A stretch of DNA of 64,000 nt from Phoronis australis (Eukaryota; Phoronida; Phoronidae): contig NMRA01000004.1 in NCBI GenBank assembly GCA_002633005.1, forward strand, positions 1,067,066 to 1,131,065, given 5' to 3'. This document shows, piece after piece, positions 12,427-24,600 of this stretch (position 1 is its first letter; each line of letters begins with the position of its first letter). A program made the position numbers and the translations under genes. The notes beneath the pieces are model-generated. The model was not told the origin of the DNA. It did no database searches and saw only the letters and a list, made by a program, of their open reading frames with translations.

Positions 12427-15400
12427 TTGCCTTGTGATGGCCGCAGCCAATGGTAGTACAAGCACACCCAAGTTCACCCTGTCGCAGATCAGCCATGCAG
12501 TAGACAGGTTTATCAAAGTTCTTAAGTTAGATACAGAGAGGCTGGGGCAGCATAAACAACATATTGCCAAGGTGAGTAGCTGCAAAGTCACACATTTGTT
12601 TTTTCATTTGACGTTGATATCACCGTCAGTTTGAAAACCATGTGCAATGTCTTTGTTGTCTACTTTGGTTGTAATGTGGATGTTGCACTGTGACTAGATG
12701 AAGAAGATTACTATCTGTTATAATATAATTGTTTGGAGCAAACTCCTAGGCAAGTATGAGCTTGTAAGTCAAATTGAATTGGGGAATTTCAACATTCCAT
12801 TCGCATAATAATAATTAACTATATTTTATCTTGTTATTACCCTGAGGAGGCATTGTGGCGTAGTCGGTTGAATGTCCGGGTCCTATTGTCAAGGTCGTGG
12901 ATTCGAATAAAACTGGACACCACTGCTAGATACATGAGTCAGGTTTCTGGCTCCTCAACGTGGTTTTAATTTGTGTATATTAATTATGTTTCATGTACAT
13001 GTTTATGCTAAAAAAAACAAAAAAAGCAGTTTCAAGTGTCTGGTACAATTCAGTCTGCTGAGTGTATTGCGTCTCAGTCCACCTTCACTATGTTTTAGGT
13101 ACTATTATCAATGTATAGAATACGTCAATCTCGATATGGCGTGGGAAATATGTTGCAAACATTTTAAGTCTTGTCAGCACACATCACGTGACCTAATGAA
13201 TATAAGTCTGAAAAAAATTCTGCCCCTGACCGTGTTCGGATCACGTGATGTGCACTTTGTTTATGGATTATTGTATTCTGATACACAGTACAAAGTGTTG
13301 GAAGACTGGACATCTCTACACAAGGAACATATCAATGCTGCCCGCTCCGTCCAACAGCTCAAGTCAAACATTCAAGAGCTTGGCAATACCCGTCGACAGA
13401 TAAGGGACTCTGACTTGGGACAGTTCGACAAGAAGGTTTGCCAAGTGAAGACAGAGGCGCAATGTGCAATAGATGACTTGCTTGAGCTTCAAGGAAATGA
13501 GCATGCTTTGGTTGTGGTCCAAGATAACAAAGGTTGGTTTACTGCACACCTGTGTATTGTATGAGTATCAATTCTATGAGATTTTCTCTTGTTTCTTATC
13601 GAAACTCAGGTTTTCAGAGTGTTGGAAGAAACTGAAATGAGTGGCTCATCCGGGCATCTCGGATACCTCTACCAAATGTGATGTCATTTTTGATAATGTG
13701 GCACGGTTGACCAATTTGCTGCGGTCATATAGTCATGTTGATCGGTGCAACTTGCCACCTGATCAGCTTACCCCCAGAACTACTATGCATCAATCACACA
13801 GTCATTAGTAATCTAAGGTTGAGGAAGGCTTTGCTGCAAGTGTTAGCAAAACGCAGGAATTGGATGACCAACTGTGTGTACCGTATGTGTTAACCAAGTT
13901 GGGCACTTAACTGAAGCAGGAACATAATGTCTAAACCCGTCAGTTGCTGAATGCACTGGAAATCAAGAGCTTTGTGGAAGTTAGTGGTGTGAAAATCTGA
14001 TGATGATTTGTAAGTTATTCATGACAGCATTCTCACATTCAGTGACTTTACCAGATGTAGAGGGTTCAGTGATAACATATAGCTCCTTTGTTAACTGCTA
14101 AGCACAGTCTTTTGTGTGGTATGACAACAGGCAGGCCAATTACCTACCAGGTTTATTACAGACCACATGTGAACCCAGTCAAACCCAAACTGTTCAGAAA
14201 GAATAGATTGTCATAACTTCGGTTAGAGTTGGCTGATTTTAGTGATTCAGAAACATGATCAGCATTTGAGGAGGAATTTAGAAATGCAATTGGTTTATGT
14301 GCTCAGAACTTTACTTTTGTTTTTAACAGCACAGCCCAGTTAGGCTAGATATGATCTTATTGGAGATTAGAGCAATTATCAAACAAAAGAGCTGGCCCTC
14401 CAACCATAAATGCCAGAATGCAGTTAACCAGTTTTGTAAGATATTGGCTACAGGGGTCATCTTCCCAACTTGTTGTTGGGCTATAGAATCGAACAAGTTG
14501 GGAGCAACGAGAAAACACCGTATTGTTTTGTGTTATTTCTTGGAATGACAATAAAACATTGAATCTTAAAAACAAGAAACAATGTCATTTCAGAGTCTCC
14601 CAGTGACCAGGCTATGGATATTAGGTCAGATTCCAACACTTGGTGGAATGATCCTGCCTCTGACACCGATGAAGAAGCTGCTGAATATTCCCCAGTTTCT
14701 ACAGAGCAAGCTCAGCTGAAGTTGTTACAAGAACAGCAGGCCCTGGAGCAGCAGAGGCTTGCTGAAGAATCTTGGGAGAAGTTGCAACAGGTTTGTGTGG
14801 TGTATTTTATTCTTTTTCAATATTAACTTTTTGGGTATTATCATAACCTGCCTTGAATGGGGAAATAACTCTGCACATTTTGTCACAAATCAGCTTTTGA
14901 TTTTATTAGGACACTTACTCTCATTAGTCAGTCTCATCTCGTTCCTTGCTGATATTGAAATTGATTTCTATTCTTGAGAAGAACTGACATGTCACTCTTG
15001 TTTCAGACAAGCTCCATTAATTTGTCAGTTTCAGTCTCCAATGCAGTATTTTTGTCAAGAGAATTTCAGGTGGTTTATTTTATCCAATTTCAATTCAAAC
15101 AAAAGATGGGAATGTGGTGGCATTGCTTTTGAAGAGCAGTCACGTAATGTAAAGAAAGTTGTTGGTTTTTGAAACACCAAACGATGGTTTAACATGACTT
15201 TCAGTTAGTTTTAATGTACACAATAACTACAACAATATTGTTCATGCTTATTTTGGATTCATAAGATTCTTCTTGCCATCTGCATTAGTGTGTCCTGTCA
15301 TTTTATCTAGTTAGTAAATAGCGCTTTTGTGTTTCAGAGCTTGGAAGACGTGAATGAAATATTCCAGTGTCTATCTAATCTTGTTCATGTAAGTTGGACA

Positions 15401-16728
15401 TTTTTAGTAAAGAATGGACAAGCATTTGTTTTCACATACTGATGGAAAACCGTTTTCTTTCTCAGGCATCAAGGCCACAAACATTTCAACTTTAAGCGCA
15501 GTTTGTTTCCTAGGTTAGAGTAAAAATTCTAATCTTCAATCGAAAGAAGCCAGTGGTAAAAGTGGGGCACTGTGTAACTGTTTTTGTTTACTGCTGCTCC
15601 TCTGTTTGTTTGTAGTGCCACTAGTGTTTGCTATATTGTGCATGCAGCTCTGTGGCTGTGTAGCTAAACAATAGTCTGCCTACTTATGAGTTTGCATGTG
15701 ACCTACATCTGGGAAAGCTTGCTATTGTCATTATATTTTAAAGTTGTCTGACGTGAAGATGTGTTAAGGAATAGGGAGAATTTCAATATTACCAAATTAT
15801 TAGAATCAAACAAACGCATTACAACAAGTGACGTCACAAATGTGTCACGAAGAAAGGATTTAATATCTGTTGTTCTTGTGAATATCGCTTCCTGTGCTGC
15901 CCTTGGCATCTACACGCTGTCCTAAGTATTTACTGTAAATCCAATCAGTAACAGGCATTCGTAGTTGCCAGTTGGGAAATGTGATATGGCACTTAATGTA
16001 GTCTTCCACTGACTTACAGAGGTGCTGCAAAGTTTGATAGCTTGTTACTAACAACTGATCATATTTTGTTTTATTAGTAGAAGAACAGATTCACCATCTC
16101 ATATAATGTTTGTCTCTACTAGGCCCAGCAGGAGACTGTAGACACCATTGAAGAAAATATTGAACATGCCACGGAAGATGTCACACAAGGCACTGAGCAG
16201 TTAGCAAAAGGCGCAAAGTGGAAAGCTGCCATGCTTCCTGTGGCAGGTGCTTTGATTGGTGGAATTATTGGTGGACCTATTGGATTGGTGGCTGGCATGA
16301 AAATAGGTGGCGCTGCTGGCCTAGTCGGGGGTGTTGTAGGTGAGTCTGCCATTTTTATTTGCCTTTCTGTAAGTGCACTGAATACATGACGCACATTTCT
16401 ACTATCGAGAAATTTGTTCACTTTGATTTACAGTCTTGTAGTGGGGGTGTTTTTTTTTTTAATTTCCCGTTTGATTTAGGTCGTGAAGTGGCAATGGTGT
16501 TTCATCTTAGTTTCCATTAATTCATGTTTCCAAGGTAATGGTTTAAATGTACTTAAGCAAATTCTGTCTCGTATTGCAGGTGCGGCTAGTGGTAGAATTA
16601 TTCAGAAAAATCAGTCACAGTCGGTTGATGCTGATATGGCAGAGTTGAAGTTGATGACAGGTGGTCAGAAGACCAATAAACCAGAGCTGTCATTAGATGA
16701 TCTGAAGAAGCCTAAGAGGAAATCATAA
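12427..16728 (+). CDS. STX17: Syntaxin-17 (Qa-SNARE), complete coding region
   Basis: Six coding exons: 12427-12571 (ATG at 12437, ten bases of 5'UTR after an AG acceptor), 13289-13532, 14594-14790, 15338-15388, 16123-16339 and 16580-16728, total 330 aa; all phases agree. Syntaxin-17 is the ER/autophagosome SNARE that drives autophagosome-lysosome fusion. Seen here: N-terminal helical region (KEHINAARSVQQLKSNIQ, exon 2), a W-x-x-L core in EESWEKLQQ at residues 187-190 just before the SNARE helix (the place of the LC3-interacting motif in human STX17), a SNARE helix spanning two exons with the zero-layer Gln in HAQQETVDTI, then a glycine-rich double-pass hairpin from about residue 245 to 289 (AGALIGGIIGGPIGLVAG and GGAAGLVGGVVGAASG) with a Lys between the halves, the family hallmark. 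It is about 28 residues longer than the human protein, mainly in the linker, and ends in a basic KKPKRKS tail. Confidence 0.95.
12842..12960 (+). mobile_element. tRNA-derived SINE-like sequence in STX17 intron
   Basis: GTGGCGTAGTCGGTTGAAT resembles a tRNA box A region and GGTCGTGGATTCGAATA a box B, spaced as in a tRNA-derived Pol III promoter. The copy does not fold into a full tRNA by eye, and the rest is unrelated sequence, so a SINE head is more likely than a tRNA gene. Confidence 0.5.
14038..14525 (+). mobile_element. Dispersed hairpin family, copy 1 (STX17 intron)
   Basis: One of three related copies of about 490-525 bp in the window (others 23065-23588 and 46999-47510). It starts TTCAGTGACTTTACCAGA and ends near GGGAGCAACGAGAAAAC. 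Close to the 3' end lie CCCAACTTGTT (14464-14474) and AACAAGTTGGG (14492-14502), a perfect 11-bp inverted repeat. No terminal inverted repeats or coding frame are evident, so the class is open. Confidence 0.8.
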
Positions 16729-17117
16729 AGTCTCACCTTGTTATATGAAACATTTTAGCATTCCCTAATTACAGGAAGATGAGTTGTCACTTTGACTGGA
16801 CCTTCTATCAGAGTATTTGGCTGTATTTAAGATATTTTTAGTTTTTCATGTCCTACCCTGACTGCTCTGATATGGGTAGGTTGGTACGTAACATGTTTTG
16901 TTTTCAATTTTGTTGTTGGTGGGCAGTCATTTTTGTTGCAACAAAACGTGCATTTACAAATTAGAAAATAATTCTTCATTTGTCAGATGTTAAAAGAAAT
17001 TTATTTTAATTGTACATATTTATGATTGGTTGTTCGAGTGAAACAGGGTAATTTTTAATCTAGGCGTAACTTGAGATTTACGTGTATCGGGGAATTGGAA
17101 TCAATGCCCATTGTGTG

Positions 17118-17123
17118 AATAAA
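17118..17123 (+). terminator. Candidate STX17 polyadenylation signal
   Basis: AATAAA about 390 bp after the STX17 stop codon. Other AATAAA motifs occur further on (for example near 18057 and 19150), so the end used is unknown. Confidence 0.35.
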
Positions 17124-19801
17124 CTCAGCTTTGTCAGCCGGACAAGGACTACAGTTGTGAACCCTTCCTTTCAATCATTTATGAACAAGTAGTTTTTACA
17201 GTTATTATTCAGCAGAATATCCCAGAAGATTTCTATTTGATGTTGTGCAGCTACGATATTGACGTGTATGTAACTGTCAAGTGTACGGTCACAGGACAAA
17301 AGTCAAATCAGACAAAATACTGTTTCGCCATCATGACAGCTTAATTACTCCCATATTCCGTTTTCCCACTCTTCTCGGCTGTGAGGTAAGATTATATTAA
17401 TTGTATAATGGTGGAGGTGTGCGCACGATGGGGTTTTCCGTCCTTTGTCCTTCAGAACATTCCGGAAGGGGTTAAATGTGACATCCCGCATCCATGAATA
17501 TTTATCCAGCTTATCCCACTTCTTTAAATCGACATTGCAGCCCACAGCACAGTAATAATACTTTCCCGGGGTGACTTAAATATGATATAAAATATAAAGT
17601 ATCAAACGACAGGTGCTAGCATGCGAATCTCCATAGGAGCTAGAGCAAGGCTGCTGACCTGCCTACCGTATCTGGAGGTGTGCCGCCAATTCGTACCTCA
17701 CGGCATGGGAGAGTGATCAATGTAGAAGGCGAGAATTTTGTCAACAGCAAAAATGACTGTTAGTAACTACTGGAGCAGCAAAACTCTAATTATAGAATGG
17801 CTTATCCCCTTTACGAACTTTTTTGCTAATTACTAATATTTTTTTCTGAATACTTTCGGTTTGTACTGTATTTGCAGGTGGAAATTTTCGGGATATGCAC
17901 CAAGACTTTCTGTCAAAATCTCTAGTACTACAAATTCTTTATTTTAAAAGTGGTTTTCTGTTGATCTGTTGACTATGTCAGTCTGTCCCAGGTACAAGTT
18001 TAGATTATTTTATTGTGAGGATTCTAAGAACAAAAGTCCTGAAATTTTAATTTTATTAATAAAGTGTCCGAAACCATAATACAAGTGCATGGTAATTTTG
18101 TGAATAAAACCAATGTGGACATTTTTGTTTATGTTTTCCTAACCTTTACTACAAAACAAGTGAAATATGACAACAACCGTGAGAAAGTGACTTGTGTCAG
18201 TGATAGTTTGGCTAATTTATACCCAAGAAACTTATGGTTATTATGATGATTTGTGTAAATGTGTCAAACGTTGACTGATGACCATGCATAAATGGCATCT
18301 GGTGCTTTTCAAAACATTTATTTGGAAATGCTTAGAGTAAGAGCTTAAGGTATGTAGGGAGCAGGTAACATTTATATTTATATTCCAATGGGTATATCAC
18401 ACAGTTCTTGTGAAGGCTTATCAGTTTGTGCCATGATCATGAAACAAGCGTTGATTCTATTTGTTTTGTTAGTCCAGACCTGGGACGTATTTTCTATATC
18501 CAAGGTACTGCTTTATTAGTCTAGACCTGGGATGTGTTCTCTAGATCCAAGGCACTTGCCAAGCACTTGCTTATGGACCGGAAACGGAGAAGTGTGTCCC
18601 GTAATTCAACGTTCCAATGGACCAACCAGTCATTTCACTTGCCCCCATTTTATTTGGGTACACTAGCAAAGTCTGAAACAACTTGTGAATCACTTGCCTT
18701 TCGCTCACAGTGTTTTAAATACGTTTATTTTTGTGACATTATTCCGTCTACAAAACGCATCATGTTTTATATTTGAGCACTTAAAGTGTTGTGTTGTTGA
18801 CGGCAAGTTTATTTTAGGACAAGATGTCTCTTGGGCCTTAATAATTGTTGAACGGACTCAACAAAGAGATTAGACTAACACAAAGTAGATGGAGAGACAA
18901 TTTCCAGTTTAATTCCGCTACCTTGGCCGTTTTAGTCTTTTGCAAAATAGTCCTTGTCTATAGATCTGTTGTCAAAGTAGCTCTATTTATTTTCAAAGAC
19001 CTTCACAGAGAGGTCGCTTTTGTCATCGGGTTTTATGTAAAGAAAGCAGTTTATTCAAAGTGTTTGCCTTACTATATACATGCTGTGTTGTGGTGCGCCC
19101 GTACTTTACATAGTTGTACATTGGATTTGTCAAGTAAAAGTTGTATTTAAATAAATTGGTCATGTAGTACACAAGTCTTTGTGTAAATTACAAGGTATCT
19201 TTAAAATGTACTTTCAGTTCAGATTCAGGTGACTTTTCCCAATGAACATTGCAGTTACCGTAATTTGAAGTGTGAAGTGCATTTTAGGACATCCTGTATT
19301 ATCGAATTAATAAACGTGTATATTAGAAACGTCGAAGAGTGGAATCCATTCGGACTTTAGTAATTCTTAGGTCACGTCATGTGACCGTGTTAACTTGAAA
19401 GATGTGTCTAATATAGGCATGGTGAATGGCATAGTATCGGGAATTTCCGAAAATAGGCCCATGGGCAAATATTCGGAAAATGGCTTAAAAAACGTCAAAT
19501 AAAACCGGATATACGCCCGGAATATGTTCTGTAAAGGGGGGGGGGGCATATTTTTGGAGTGTCCTTCATAATTGTGCCAATACTGTTAGTAACCAAAAAA
19601 AATCGTCCAATATCACGTTAAATGGCAGTCATTTGAGTGAAATCGCGACTATCACAAAATTTAACGTCTTGTCCAAATAAACAAAACTTTACATCAAATC
19701 ATGTCACCATGCACACGTATTTCAGAACAATAAGATTTTCCAACATGCAAACAGTTACCGAAAATACTCCCACGGGCTTACTTTTGTAAAAATTTCTAAA
19801 A

Positions 19802-19819
19802 GTACGCCCATGGGCGTAC
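19802..19819. repeat. Perfect 18-bp palindrome
   Basis: GTACGCCCATGGGCGTAC equals its own reverse complement. Related CCCATGGGC motifs occur nearby at about 19457-19465, suggesting it belongs to a decayed repeat. Confidence 0.8.
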
Positions 19820-20576
19820 ATTTGGGTGGGCGTATTCCCGGTAGTAGTGATACTCCGTTCATCTTGCAATACTCTTCCTGGTTAAAGCCCAATTTCGATT
19901 AAGCACCTGTAATTTTCCAAGTTTTCACTCTTAAACTCTCACTTTCGGATATACAGTGTACATGTATGCGGAATCAGGTGAAGTCGCAGTCGTTTCTTTT
20001 TGACAGTATTGTTAGTAAATATAAGGATATTGGCATTGCTTGTCTACAATAGATCGATCGAAAAACTTCTCACGGAAATGGCGAGCACGTCAATACAGCC
20101 TGCTTGTTCATGGTATTCCAGATCTAGTCAGTTCAGCTGAAGAAAATGCATGAAAATCATTCAAATCCTTTCTCAATGAAAAATTGAAATTCAAGTTGGG
20201 CGAAGATTGCAAATAACTTGACTATTGCCACCGACGGCCAAACGCCAGAAAGCCGGAAGCAAAACCCAATGCATCACGGGTGCGCTGTCAGCATCGCGCG
20301 TTGTTGTCAAATGTGCACGCATGTCACACAGAGACAACATAGACTCAGTAGGATTACGATGCCTCGCCATGCGTGCCGATCTCCCACAGATATTGAAACA
20401 ACGATGTGTTGAACTTGAGCACCTGGCGTACCAGCTGAGGAAAAATGAAAAGCTCAAGGCATAAATCAAAGAGGCAAAATGAGATAGCGTGTCGTTAGAA
20501 GCCCGCAGCACTACAGGAGGAAAGATGGCGTATTGACGGACGTTAGCGAAAGTGTCATAGAACAAACTTATCCGTC

Positions 20577-20735
20577 AGTGGCGGATTTAAGGGGAGGAAG
20601 GGGTCATGCCCTCCCTAAAATTCTCCCAGATTCCATTCGGCAGTACGGAGGTGCGAATGTCTGACAGGAAAAATCCAGGCTAATACTATGCCCTGCACCC
20701 TCCCTCCCAACTCAAAATCTTGGATCCGCCCCTGC
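20577..20735 (+). mobile_element. Dispersed non-autonomous TIR element, copy 2
   Basis: Begins CAGTGGCGGATTTAAGGGG and ends TTGGATCCGCCCCTG, imperfect inverted ends; internal sequence is shared with 7403-7580. A right end of the same type, CCTAGGTCCGCCACTG, is at about 5788-5803. No transposase frame. Confidence 0.65.
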
Positions 20736-21685
20736 TTGCCTCAGTAACAAGGTTCTCTCTTGTTCCTTACTCGGACTAGAAATGATTTCTAGATTCGGAA
20801 AGAACTTGCAGGAGGTAATCGCTTTATTCAGACTGGACCCTGAAGGTATTGTCACGGCGGGTTAGATTAGGTTCCCGATGCAGCATGATTGTTAGGGAAT
20901 TCTAGGCGATTTACGTACTGTACCAAATTCAATGCGAGGTATGAGGAGCGCAATGACGATGATTGCTTTGAAGTGCAAAATAATGGGCTTCTGTAAAAAT
21001 GCAGATGTCCAGTTTTAAACCAGAACTTGGATAAAGCCCTTTCAAAGCAGATTTCCCTACTGGCGAGCCTGGCGAACTATGTACTGAGAGGTACCCCTCT
21101 TCTTCTTACACACACTCGCATGCGCACACATCTGGAACTAATTCTCACACCAATTATCTCATCATCTGTCAAGTCGCGTTTGCCGGATGCTCAATCTGAT
21201 TCATCAGCAGAGACAAGCTCTTAACGACTTACGATTTGTTTATTTATTTCAATGTAATTGGCCGTAACAAAAACAAAGTCGTTCTTCGCTGTATTATAAT
21301 AGTCAGTCTGCTAATACGTTTTTTTTTAAGCGCAGGGATGACACCATTATTGACTTGGTTACCAAAATTGTAGTTTTGGTTCGTTCTAGTTGTTAAACAG
21401 ACACTTCAAGTTTCAATTAATGTTCTATCACTTATGCAAAACACAAAAATACTAACACTAGCTGTGCTATTTTAAGTATTGGTGACGATTGGCTAATATT
21501 GCAACTCAGGGAATTACGGTATTGACGTATTCAACAATCAGTGACGCTTGGGCGTAAAGCGAGTAATTTACGGTGCAGGATTATTCACCCTTTCGCTATT
21601 TTGCCCAACAAATCAGTCAAACGACTACACGGAGCCCTGGTAACACAGCCGACAATTTCATACATCCAAGATTTCGCAACTAGTT

Positions 21686-24600
21686 ATGGGGTTGAAATTA
21701 ATTGTTTTCTTCGCAGCCGTCCACGCGATGTCGATAGTTACGCGGAGTTATCCAGCTCGATGTCGCTGCCTGAGAGACACGGTTAAGACAACAATAAGAT
21801 CAATAGATTCCATTTACGGACGGGTAAGTACATTTAACTTCGTGTTAAGATATTAAAATACTGGATTAAAAACACTGCCAGTAATTCAGCGACATGAAAG
21901 TTTGGGTAGTGCCTCTGTAGTCGTTCAAAATTTTGTCCGTCAATCAAACGATTTATTTTCGCTCAATTGTTGCAGTAATATAATACGAAGTACAATAATT
22001 TGCCGAGAACTTCGTATTTAGTTTTTGTACAAACAGATATTTTGTCTTTGTTTTTATTAATATGCTTCGTGAGGCAATTGAACAGTAAACTTACAACTGA
22101 TGCTATGACCTAGACAATAACGATACGATATTCATGAGTTACAATGTGATTGCTGTTAAAATTAATCTTTCCGCTTAAATTTAGTTCAAAATTTCGTGAT
22201 TTATGAAACGACGCGTGTCAGTTGAACGAAAACATGTTCCCGATGTGGGTCTTTCGGCACCAAATTCCGTCGGAACATCATTTTTCGTAATAAGCATAAT
22301 TCGATACTTCCCAACTTTGTTTACCCCTTACAATAACTGTTTAAATGTTAAAACAAAAAACATTAACAATAGTTTGCCCTGGCAAAGTCGGCTGCATTGT
22401 GCGTTGTGAATATGATTGCGCAAGAGCCGTTAAGCAAGTTCCGAAAATTTCTGTTGGTTGTTTTTCACACTTGCTTTGCATCTTTGTTTGCATTCCGAGA
22501 ATTCGTGTTACCAGCACGCGTAGTCATAACAACAACAACCTTCCGGAAGTAAGATGCAGGTGTCCAGTGATACAAACTAGTCGTAATACGAGATAAAGGG
22601 GTGTGTGCATCAATTTACAAAGATGGAAAATGTAAACGACACGCGTCGTCTCGCTGCCAGATGCACCCCGTTGTCACAACCATCACGCAAACCGTACAAC
22701 ATGAGGTGAACTTATCTTACCAGGCATACCGGAAATGCGCATGTTTAGGCTTGTGCTTTTATAACCGATTAAAGTGGAACAAATTGGGTGTTGTACATGC
22801 GTTTTGTGCTCTTTGTACCCCGCATGTAGACAGCGAAATTGAAAATGAACAACATCGTCAGTAAGATGGATGGCGTCAGCCGACACGCTCTGGGGGCAAA
22901 GCGGGGGCATCAAGCAAAAAATCCCCCGTGACTCCAGGTTGTCACTCATACATGTAAGTCAGTTGCCCCCGGTCGTCGACATTTTTCTTTACGTTCGTGT
23001 CCAACTGAAAATTTACGTACGGTAAGTTCTTGGCAGTAAAGATAGCGAGGACAGCGTTTTTCCGTTCAGTGACTTTACCAGAAGTGCGGGGGTTCTGAGC
23101 GTGTGATAACATCTAGCTTCTTTGTTAACTGCAAGCACACTCTTTTGTCTGTTATGACAACAAGCAGGCCAATTATCTACCAGGCTTATTACGGACCACG
23201 TGTGAACACAGTCAAACTCAGAGTGCAAATTGGTGTATTCGAAAAGAATAGATTGTCGTAACTTCGGTTGCAGTTGGGCGATTTTGGCGATTCAAAAACT
23301 AAACATGATCACCATTTGACGAGGATTTCATAAATGCTATTGGTTTATGTTCAAATATGTTATAACTTAACTTTTGATTTTCACTGCACAATCCAGCTAT
23401 AGTGAGGGTAGATACAATCTTCTTGGAGATTAAAGCAATTGTCGAACAAAAGAGAGCTGGTCCTCCAACCATAAATGCCAGAATGGAGGTAATCAGTCGT
23501 GTAAGATATTGGCTACAGGGGTAAACTTCCCAACTTGTTGTTGGACTATAAAATCGAACAAGTTGGGAGCAACGGGAAAACGCCGTAATGGGCACACCAA
23601 GAACTGTCGTAGAAATCGACGACATTTCACTGTCGTGAAATCTGCTCAACGATGTACTTCGACAACTGAAGACGCGTTTTAATTGAGTTTGAAAGCTTTT
23701 GCAGAAATCCAGTAGATTGAGTGATCTGTGTCATTAACAGGTGTTCTTGGATGCCAGGCATGATCATACAGCATTAAAAGTGGCCATGAACGCGCGTTAA
23801 TTCCCAAGAAACGAGATTTTGATTTAGACTACTTACAGCTCAAAATTCGTCTCAACTTGTTCCTTAACCAGATTAGAAGTGATGTTCAGTGAGTTTACAA
23901 GGAACTGAGAATGTCGCAATTGATCCTTCATGAGACCACTTGATGATCTACGCAAAAAACGTCACGACACGCGTGTGTGACAAGTCAACATGTAGAGCCT
24001 GGTTCTGATCTCTGCTCGAAGTCCTGAAATCACCTCCATCAGACTAAGGAACATTTTGAGCCGGACCTATTTCACGGTAAGAAGTCAATGAAAGAAGTAC
24101 AAATGGATTATGTGTTGCACTGAACTTGCTGGTCTAGTGCAGCTTTAAATTTACTCCAGGGGCGTTCGTTAATGCAAAGTAGAAATTTGGTTTTGAAAAA
24201 AATTGTCACCCAAAATATATTTGAGAGGCAAATTCTGAACCCTTTTAACACTGAGTGGCGAAATCATGATCATGCCGACAAATTGACATGTTTCAGTGTT
24301 CAAACAAAGTATTCAAGGGTACAGCACCTTTTTACATTTTGAATTTGTCATGGGATTTGCTCTCCGTAAAAATCAGATTGTCGAAGGAGAGTGGCGAATC
24401 ACAGCGACACTGATCTGGGGCATCCAGGTCTCCAGTAAAACCTCAATCTAGAAGTCGACTGTAGAAATCTCGGTTATCACGAGAAAAGGAATTAAGTGAC
24501 AGAAAGTAAGTACAGAAAGTAAGTTATCAAAGTATAAACGGTCTCTCTGTCCTGCTTTTGAGATAAAGTCATGCTTTACCGTCAGAAAGATACTCGGAGA

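Larger units (their letters stand above)
16729..21685. other. STX17 3'UTR and intergenic DNA
   Basis: No gene recognised. It contains a 47-bp imperfect direct repeat (18469-18556), a diverged zone with repeated CGCCCATGGGCG-like motifs (19430-19850) including the perfect 18-bp palindrome at 19802-19819, and the better copy of a TIR element (20577-20735). An open stretch at 20225-20464 has helix-like composition (LPQILKQRCVELEHLAY) but has no ATG at its start, no flanking exon and no known family. Confidence 0.5.

Noticed and set aside
12971-13564. 197-aa frame read as one protein
   Set aside because: Only the part from 13289 is an exon of STX17; the rest is intron upstream of a good acceptor.
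23299-23649. Minus-strand frame shared with 14357-14575 as a possible transposon protein
   Set aside because: The similarity is explained by both lying in the same dispersed hairpin family; frames are short, start differently and break in the third copy.
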